64,000 bases of DNA, taken from the NCBI GenBank assembly GCA_947628755.1, contig CANRBC010000007.1, positions 1-64,000 of the forward strand. Direction: 5' to 3'. The stretch comes from an uncultured Clostridia bacterium (GTDB taxonomy: Bacteria > Bacillota > Clostridia > Lachnospirales > CAG-274). Positions 59,086 to 64,000 of the stretch are shown here, in pieces. Positions within the stretch are counted from its first letter, which is position 1. The number at the start of each line of letters is the position of its first letter. The notes under the pieces are model-generated. The model was not told the DNA's origin, did no database searches, and worked only from the letters and a program-made list of their open reading frames with translations. The translations under genes were made by a program, and so were the position numbers.

Positions 59086-59535
59086 ATGGATTACGAAAAA
59101 TATATGAATATGGCTCTTGAACAGGCGCATAAAGCCTACGATATGGGCGAAGTGCCCATAGGCTGCGTCATAGTATACAACGACGAGGTCATAGGCAGAG
59201 GCGCAAATATGCGAGTGACAAAGGGCAATGTGCTTGCCCATGCGGAAATAATCGCCATAGATGAGGCGTGCAGCTTTATGGGAGACTGGCGTCTTGAGGA
59301 CTGCACTCTCTTTGTGACCGTAGAGCCCTGTCCCATGTGCGCAGGCGCTATACTCCAGGCAAGAGTAAAGGAGGTAGTGTTCGGCGCAAGGAATCCCAAG
59401 GCAGGCTGTGCAGGGTCAATATACAATATACTCCAGGACAGCCGCTTCAATCATTTTGTAGAAATAAAAGAGGGCGTCATGCAGGAGCAATGTTCGGATA
59501 TAATGAAGGATTTTTTTAAGAGGTTCAGAAAATGA
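59086..59535 (+). CDS. tadA: tRNA adenosine(34) deaminase
   Basis: Converts A34 of tRNA-Arg(ACG) to inosine. The zinc site is VLAHAEIIAI (HAE) and EPCPMCAGAI (PCxxC); the fold continues with VVFGARNPKAGCAGS. At 149 residues it is the usual length. The gene lies upstream of the SRP RNA, the same neighbourhood as in Bacillus subtilis. It overlaps the HAD gene by 4 bp. Confidence 0.96.
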   Translation: MDYEKYMNMALEQAHKAYDMGEVPIGCVIVYNDEVIGRGANMRVTKGNVLAHAEIIAIDEACSFMGDWRLEDCTLFVTVEPCPMCAGAILQARVKEVVFGARNPKAGCAGSIYNILQDSRFNHFVEIKEGVMQEQCSDIMKDFFKRFRK

Positions 59536-60164
59536 AGGCGGTAATATTTGATTTTGACGGCACTATTGCAGACAGCGTGTATGTATGGGATAAGGTGGAC
59601 AGGGATTTCTTTGCCGTAAGAGGAATGGAGGTTCCCGAGGACTACTGCGACGCCATAAGTACAATGAGCTTCTACAACGGCGCAGTCTATACCAAGGAAA
59701 AATACAATATAAAAGAGAGCGTAGGGGAAATTATGTCCGAGTGGAATTCCCATGCCCTTGAGGAATACGAAAACAACGTAAGGCTCAAGCCCTATGTCAA
59801 GAATTATATTTACAGACTTAAGCAAAGGGGCATAAAGATAGGTCTTGCCACGGCGTCCAATCCGGAGTTTTATCTGCCTGTATTAAGGCGTGAGGGCGTT
59901 ATGGGATATTTTGACGCCTTTGCCGACGGGTCTGACAAAAATGTGAGAAACAAGGATTTCCCTGATATTTATATTCTCTGTGCCGAAAGACTGGGCGCAG
60001 AGCCTGCCCAATGCAGAGTATACGAGGACGTTATAAAGGGCGTGCTTTCCGCCAAGTCCGCAGGCATGGAGGTCATAGCCGTATACGACAGCTCAAACGA
60101 CAGCCGATGGGAGGAAATAAAGGCTGCCGCCGACGGGTATATAATGGATTTCAGCGAATTATAG
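59532..60164 (+). CDS. HAD-superfamily hydrolase (beta-phosphoglucomutase-like)
   Basis: A 210-aa subfamily IA HAD enzyme. The nucleophile motif is IFDFDGTIADSVYVW, motif II IGLATASN, the Lys is in KNVRNKDFPDIY and the acidic motif is CRVYEDVIKGVLSAKSAGM. It probably dephosphorylates a sugar phosphate or similar metabolite; the substrate cannot be set. It overlaps tadA (ATGA) and precedes the SRP RNA promoter. Confidence 0.9.
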   Translation: MKAVIFDFDGTIADSVYVWDKVDRDFFAVRGMEVPEDYCDAISTMSFYNGAVYTKEKYNIKESVGEIMSEWNSHALEEYENNVRLKPYVKNYIYRLKQRGIKIGLATASNPEFYLPVLRREGVMGYFDAFADGSDKNVRNKDFPDIYILCAERLGAEPAQCRVYEDVIKGVLSAKSAGMEVIAVYDSSNDSRWEEIKAAADGYIMDFSEL

Positions 60165-60177
60165 ACAAAATATTGTG

Positions 60178-60206
60178 TTGACAAATCCAATTATTGATAG
60201 TAAAAT
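60178..60206 (+). promoter_or_regulatory. Promoter of the SRP RNA gene
   Basis: TTGACA (60178-60183) and TAAAAT (60201-60206) are exactly 17 bp apart, placing transcription start at about 60213. Confidence 0.8.
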
Positions 60207-60213
60207 AATATAG

Positions 60214-60482
60214 TCCTGTGCTAGCCGGGGAGGCAGCGGTGCCCTGTGGTCTGCAATCCGCTTTAGCAGAGTTTATGTCCTTGCCGAGGCTTCAGGCTGT
60301 GGAGCTGCCTTGGACTATGCGGCGTTGAAGATCGAGTCTTGCGCAATAGAACCTTGTGAACCGTGTCAGGTCCGGAAGGAAGCAGCACTAAGCAAGTTAT
60401 TCTATGTGCCGTAAGGTAGCTTGGTCCGAGCTGCGTACCCAAGTAACGTCCGTAGTCTGCCGTCGGAGCAGGATGCACAGGA
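60214..60482 (+). ncRNA. ffs: Signal recognition particle RNA, large bacterial type
   Basis: The RNA scaffold of the SRP. The 5' Alu domain is present (GCCGGGGAGGCAGCGGTGCC and the following loop), the central helix 5 is closed by CCTGTGC at 60215-60221 pairing with GCACAGG at 60475-60481, and the Ffh-binding hairpin CAGGTCCGGAAGGAAGCAGC (60367-60386) is exact. About 268 nt, the Bacillus/Clostridium long form with Alu domain. An open frame on the opposite strand is an artefact. Confidence 0.95.
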
Positions 60483-60496
60483 TTTATGAATGATAT

Positions 60497-60530
60497 GCTG
60501 CCGTATCTATAATGACACGGCAGCTTTTTT
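60497..60530 (+). terminator. SRP RNA terminator
   Basis: A perfect 8-bp stem GCTGCCGT/ACGGCAGC followed by six T. Confidence 0.9.
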
Positions 60531-60588
60531 ATCGGTACTCCGTATAATTTCATTAGGCTTTTCGCCGTTTTATTATTAATAATAACTA

Positions 60589-60619
60589 TTGAATAAAAAG
60601 GGGTTTTGTGTTAATATAT
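60589..60619 (+). promoter_or_regulatory. Possible promoter of the copper-amine-oxidase-N protein
   Basis: TTGAAT and TAATAT separated by about 17-18 bp, some 20 bp upstream of the start. A modest match. Confidence 0.4.
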
Positions 60620-60638
60620 AGGGCAAGAGGTGATTTTC

Positions 60639-61478
60639 ATGGGAAACATAATGAAAAAAATATTTGTGGTATTGCTTATACCTGTTTTTTGTATAAATGT
60701 GTATTCGGCAGAGCAGAAGCTGAAGGTGTATCTTAACGGCGAGGCTGTCGTATTCAGCAATTCTCAGCCCGTTATAGTAAACGGCAGAACGCTTATACCC
60801 CTCAGAGGACTTTTTGAAAAAATGGGCTATACCATAGACTGGGAGCCTGCCACAAAGACTGCCACCCTTATAAACGGCTCAAGCATTATTTCAATGCGCA
60901 GCGGTCATAAGGCGCTTCAAGTCAATCAGAACAGCACATTCCTCGACGTTCCTGCTCAGATAATCAATAATTCCATGATGATACCCTTAAGAGCTATATC
61001 GGAGGCGACGGGAGCTTCCGTCAACTGGGATGCAAATACAAAGACCGTCCATATAGGCACTGTTACAAGGCAGATAAGTCCCGAAATAACCATAGCTCCT
61101 TATATAAGCCGTTATATGAGCTGTATTGCGCCTCTGGACGAGGTCACGGAAAATATTCTGTTCACGCTCAATTCCATAAACGACGAAAACATTACAGATA
61201 AGCTGGCGGAGCTGAGAGAAAGCATAGACGGCAATATCGAAACCATAGAAAAGGTCTCCGACGAGCTGGCGGCAATTACTCCCGAACCGAAATTTGAGCA
61301 GTTCCATATAAAGGCAAAGGACAGCGTTGTAAGACTTGGAGAGCTTGCCGAATTAATAAAGAATATGCTTATCAACAGCTATGACTATAACGAGGCAGAG
61401 GCAGAGCTTAAGGTGATACTCAGCGAGGCTCAGAGCGTAAATGCTGAAATGAACGCTTTGGCTGCGGCTATAAGATAA
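60639..61478 (+). CDS. Secreted protein with copper amine oxidase N-terminal-like domain
   Basis: A 279-aa protein with a signal peptide (MKKIFVVLLIPVFCINVYSAE). The domain that follows (about 25-140: VYLNGEAVVFSNSQPVIVNGRTLIPLRGLFEKMGYTIDWE, then a second LDVPAQIINNSMMIPLRAISEATGASVNWD unit) is the duplicated Cu-amine-oxidase-N fold common on clostridial surfaces, unrelated to oxidase activity. The C-terminal half is helical. The ATG after GAGGTGA was chosen over an upstream in-frame GTG that is part of that site. Confidence 0.85.
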   Translation: MGNIMKKIFVVLLIPVFCINVYSAEQKLKVYLNGEAVVFSNSQPVIVNGRTLIPLRGLFEKMGYTIDWEPATKTATLINGSSIISMRSGHKALQVNQNSTFLDVPAQIINNSMMIPLRAISEATGASVNWDANTKTVHIGTVTRQISPEITIAPYISRYMSCIAPLDEVTENILFTLNSINDENITDKLAELRESIDGNIETIEKVSDELAAITPEPKFEQFHIKAKDSVVRLGELAELIKNMLINSYDYNEAEAELKVILSEAQSVNAEMNALAAAIR

Positions 61479-61496
61479 GTTTCGGGGAGGATGTAT

Positions 61497-62468
61497 ATGA
61501 GTAGGCTAAAGAAATGCCCTGCAAAGGGCAAGGGCATAGGCGGTCAGGCGATAATAGAGGGCGTAATGATGAGAGGAAAGACCCTTTACGCCATGGCTGT
61601 GCGCAATCCCGAAAAGGGAATAATAATAGAAAAGACCTTTGTAAAGCAGCCCAAGGACAGATGCAAAATACTGGGCTGGCCTATAATAAGAGGCGTTGTC
61701 AATTTCTTCGACTGCCTTGTAATGGGCGTAAAGGTAACAAAGCGCTCATTTGAAATGGCAGGCATGGAGGATATAGAGTACGACAAGGAAAGCAAGTTTG
61801 AAATGTGGCTTGAGAAAAAATTCGGCGACAAGCTTGCAGACTACCTTGTGTATTTCAGCGTGATATTATCCATAGCGCTCTGTATAGGACTGTTTATGGT
61901 GCTTCCTACAATAATAGGCGGTTGGATTTCTCACTTTGCAGGAGACAGCACAAATGTCAGAAGCGCTGCGGAAAGTATAGTGAAAATAGTTATATTTCTC
62001 GGCTATATGATACTTGTGTCACAGATGAAGGACATAAAGAGAACATTTATGTACCACGGCGCAGAGCATAAGACCATAAATACCTTTGAGAACGATATGG
62101 AGCTTACCGTAGAGAATGTAAAGCAAAATTCACGCTTCCACAAGCGCTGCGGAACCAGCTTTCTTGTAATAGTGATGATAATAAGCATAATAGTTTTCCT
62201 TTTTGTAAGGACAAACGATTTCTGGCTCAGAATAATATCCAGAGTTATACTTGTGCCCTTTATAGCGGGACTTTCCTATGAGGTCATAAGGTGGGCAGGC
62301 TCACACGACAATCCCTTTGTGAATATAATAAGCGCGCCGGGAATAGCTATGCAGCTCATTACCACAAAAGAGCCTGACGACAGCATGATAGAGGTGGCAA
62401 TAGCCTCCCTTAAGGCGGTACTGGAGGAGGAGCCCGAAAATGAGTCGGACGATACAGGCTGTCCTTGA
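61497..62468 (+). CDS. DUF1385 membrane protein
   Basis: A 323-aa membrane protein of the DUF1385 group, nearly always found with prmC and prfA in Clostridia. GIGGQAIIEGVMMRGKTLYAMAVR, WPIIRGVVNFFDCLVMG and YHGAEHKTINTFE are diagnostic; four or so membrane helices lie between. Function unknown. The ATG at 61497 lies six bases after GGGGAGG. The gene overlaps prmC by 29 bp. Confidence 0.93.
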   Translation: MSRLKKCPAKGKGIGGQAIIEGVMMRGKTLYAMAVRNPEKGIIIEKTFVKQPKDRCKILGWPIIRGVVNFFDCLVMGVKVTKRSFEMAGMEDIEYDKESKFEMWLEKKFGDKLADYLVYFSVILSIALCIGLFMVLPTIIGGWISHFAGDSTNVRSAAESIVKIVIFLGYMILVSQMKDIKRTFMYHGAEHKTINTFENDMELTVENVKQNSRFHKRCGTSFLVIVMIISIIVFLFVRTNDFWLRIISRVILVPFIAGLSYEVIRWAGSHDNPFVNIISAPGIAMQLITTKEPDDSMIEVAIASLKAVLEEEPENESDDTGCP

Positions 62469-63279
62469 CAGCGTAAGAGCAAGGCTTAATGAAAAGGGCA
62501 TTGAGAGCGCATTTCTTGACGCCCGCCTTATTTTGGCAGAGGCTCTTGAACTGTCTCAGATACAGCTTGTCACCCATAATAATGATGAAATAAAGGACAA
62601 TGAACTTCATATAATAGAGGAATATACCAAAAGACGGCTCAAAGGAGAGCCTATGCAGTATATACTGGGACGCTGCGAGTTTATGGGACTGGAGCTTCAT
62701 GTGGACAGAAGCACGCTGATCCCCAGACCCGATACTGAAAATGTCGTTGAGGCGGCTATAAATATAATTCGGGAAAGAAAATACAAAACCGTGCTGGATA
62801 TAGGCACAGGCTCCGGCGCCATAGCCGTGAGTATAGGAAAATACACCGACGCCCATGTAACGGCTTTGGATATTTCTGCGGCGGCTCTTGACGTAGCCAA
62901 GGGAAATGCCGAAAACAACAATGTAAACGTAAGGTTTATAAAAAGCGACCTTTTTGAAAATATAACCGAAAGCTATGATATGATAGTTTCAAATCCCCCT
63001 TATATAGAAAGGGCAAATATAGCTACCCTCGATATTCAGGTAAAGGATTATGAGCCTGTATCTGCTCTTGACGGAGGAGAAGACGGACTTGATTTTTACA
63101 GAAAAATAATAGCAAGCTCTCCGCGTTTTTTGAAAAAAGGGGGTTGCATTATTTTTGAAATCGGTTATAATCAAGGGTATGCACTTTGTAATTTATTAAA
63201 GAAAAGCAATTTTGTAAACATATCCGTAGGCAAGGACCTAGCAGGTCTGGACAGAGTGGTTACAGGATATGCCCTATAA
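62440..63279 (+). CDS. prmC: Release factor glutamine methyltransferase
   Basis: Methylates the Gln of the GGQ motif in release factors. The SAM-binding VLDIGTGSGAIAVSIGKY (about 112-129) and catalytic SNPPYIE (about 184-190) motifs are clear; the N-terminal helical domain includes QYILGRCEFMGLEL. The start, with a GGAGGAGGAG stretch upstream inside DUF1385, gives 279 residues, as expected. Its substrate gene prfA follows 12 bp later. Confidence 0.96.
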   Translation: MSRTIQAVLDSVRARLNEKGIESAFLDARLILAEALELSQIQLVTHNNDEIKDNELHIIEEYTKRRLKGEPMQYILGRCEFMGLELHVDRSTLIPRPDTENVVEAAINIIRERKYKTVLDIGTGSGAIAVSIGKYTDAHVTALDISAAALDVAKGNAENNNVNVRFIKSDLFENITESYDMIVSNPPYIERANIATLDIQVKDYEPVSALDGGEDGLDFYRKIIASSPRFLKKGGCIIFEIGYNQGYALCNLLKKSNFVNISVGKDLAGLDRVVTGYAL

Positions 63280-63291
63280 CGGAGGCTTATT

Positions 63292-64000
63292 ATGTTTGAA
63301 AGACTTGCCGACATAGAGAAAAAATATATAGATTTGTCAGACAAGATAAATGACCCGGAGGTCATAGCGGACAACGAAAACTGGCGCAGGCTCATGAAGG
63401 AGCATAGCGATATTGCTCCTATTGTTGAAAAATACAGGGAGTACAAGAAGGTTTCCTCCGCCGTTGAGGAGGCTAAGGAAATGCTTAACGACAGCGACGA
63501 GGAAATGAAGGCTCTTGCTAAGGAGGAGCTTGCCGAGGGCAATAAGAGAATAGAGGAGCTTAAGGAGGAGCTTAAAATACTTATGCTCCCCAAAGACCCT
63601 AACGACGATAAGAATGTTATTGTGGAGATAAGAGGCGGCGCAGGCGGCGACGAGGCAAATATATTTGCAGGCGACCTTTTCAGAATGTATTCCCGCTATG
63701 CCGAGAGAAATCATTGGAAAACAGAGCTTATGAATGCCAATGAAAGCGACGCAGGCGGCTATCGTGAAATTACGTTTATGATAAACGGTCACGGAGCTTA
63801 TTCCAGACTGAAATACGAAAGCGGAGTACACAGAGTACAGAGAATACCCACTACGGAATCCGGCGGCAGGATACACACGTCTACCGCAACCGTAGCCGTT
63901 CTCCCAGAGGTCGAGGCAGTTGACGTAAAGCTGGATATGAACGACTGTAAGTTTGACGTATTCAGAGCGTCGGGCAATGGCGGACAATGTGTAAATACTA
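63292..64000 (+). CDS. prfA: Peptide chain release factor 1, truncated by the window end
   Basis: Reads UAA/UAG stop codons and triggers peptide release. The frame opens [18 protein letters not shown] after GGAGG and continues uninterrupted to the end of the window (236 codons). The RF signature [22 protein letters not shown] and the GGQ tip ([12 protein letters not shown]) at its very end are visible. The C-terminal third lies beyond the window. Confidence 0.97.
   Translation, partial: MFERLADIEKKYIDLSDKINDPEVIADNENWRRLMKEHSDIAPIVEKYREYKKVSSAVEEAKEMLNDSDEEMKALAKEELAEGNKRIEELKEELKILMLPKDPNDDKNVIVEIRGGAGGDEANIFAGDLFRMYSRYAERNHWKTELMNANESDAGGYREITFMINGHGAYSRLKYESGVHRVQRIPTTESGGRIHTSTATVAVLPEVEAVDVKLDMNDCKFDVFRASGNGGQCVNT

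Noticed and set aside
60263-60553. 96-codon frame on the minus strand
   Set aside because: Antisense of the SRP RNA, whose conserved hairpin and closing helix are exact.

Overview
The window reads as a chromosome segment of an anaerobic, spore-forming Firmicute of the class Clostridia. Evidence: a complete Rnf complex (rnfCDGEAB), a Re-citrate-synthase-type enzyme next to isocitrate dehydrogenase, a reverse-rubrerythrin-type peroxidase, sporulation genes (yunB, spoVS, a gamma-SASP-like gene with a sigma-G-like promoter), a large-type SRP RNA, HemZ and AddA/RecD2. Two secreted multi-module proteins, one with a GH105 (unsaturated rhamnogalacturonyl hydrolase) domain, suggest a pectin-using gut organism of the Monoglobus kind; that genus guess is inference only.

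Layout. 1-3.7 kb: a repeat, a 987-aa secreted protein with a cohesin-like module, and a 47-aa peptide. 3.9-8.1 kb: a class A penicillin-binding protein, divergent from yunB. 8.2-10.7 kb: a promoter-led operon for a pentameric ligand-gated-channel-like receptor, a voltage-gated-type K+ channel and an ECF-S-like membrane protein. 10.8-11.1 kb: a 306-bp MITE-like element. 11.2-14.3 kb (-): small membrane protein, DUF815 ATPase, Orn/Lys/Arg decarboxylase-family protein. 14.5-18.5 kb: yqeG, aroE, aroK, pdp, DUF1624. 18.6-26.6 kb (-): DUF4364, YtqA-like radical SAM, addA, recD2. 26.7-31.6 kb (-): the rnf operon. 31.9-46.5 kb (+): luxS, relA-dtd-MBL-hemZ, an orphan 903-aa kinase-like protein, hisS-aspS, TPR, DUF1015, spoVS. 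47-50 kb: TIM-barrel epimerase, 3-methyladenine glycosylase, a nadD-yqeK fusion, rsfS, then three tRNAs (-). 50.6-53.6 kb: a 44-aa peptide and the GH105 protein. 53.6-55.6 kb: rubrerythrin with a Fur-type operator, the SASP-like gene and two small helical proteins. 55.8-64 kb: Re-citrate synthase, IDH, DUF2461, tadA, HAD phosphatase, SRP RNA, copper-amine-oxidase-N protein, DUF1385, prmC and the start of prfA.

Five things deserve attention. (1) A ~240-275-bp multi-hairpin element occurs four times, and each of the three full copies is flanked by two copies of a locus-specific terminator-like hairpin, as if insertion duplicates the hairpin. (2) A 903-aa protein with an atypical-kinase signature sits between hemZ and hisS. 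(3) The receptor/K+-channel operon. (4) Two short peptides sharing an MKKSYxxPxxxIxxFS N-terminus each lie beside a large secreted protein. (5) yunB appears to start at an ATT codon. All calls come from reading the sequence; no database search was run.
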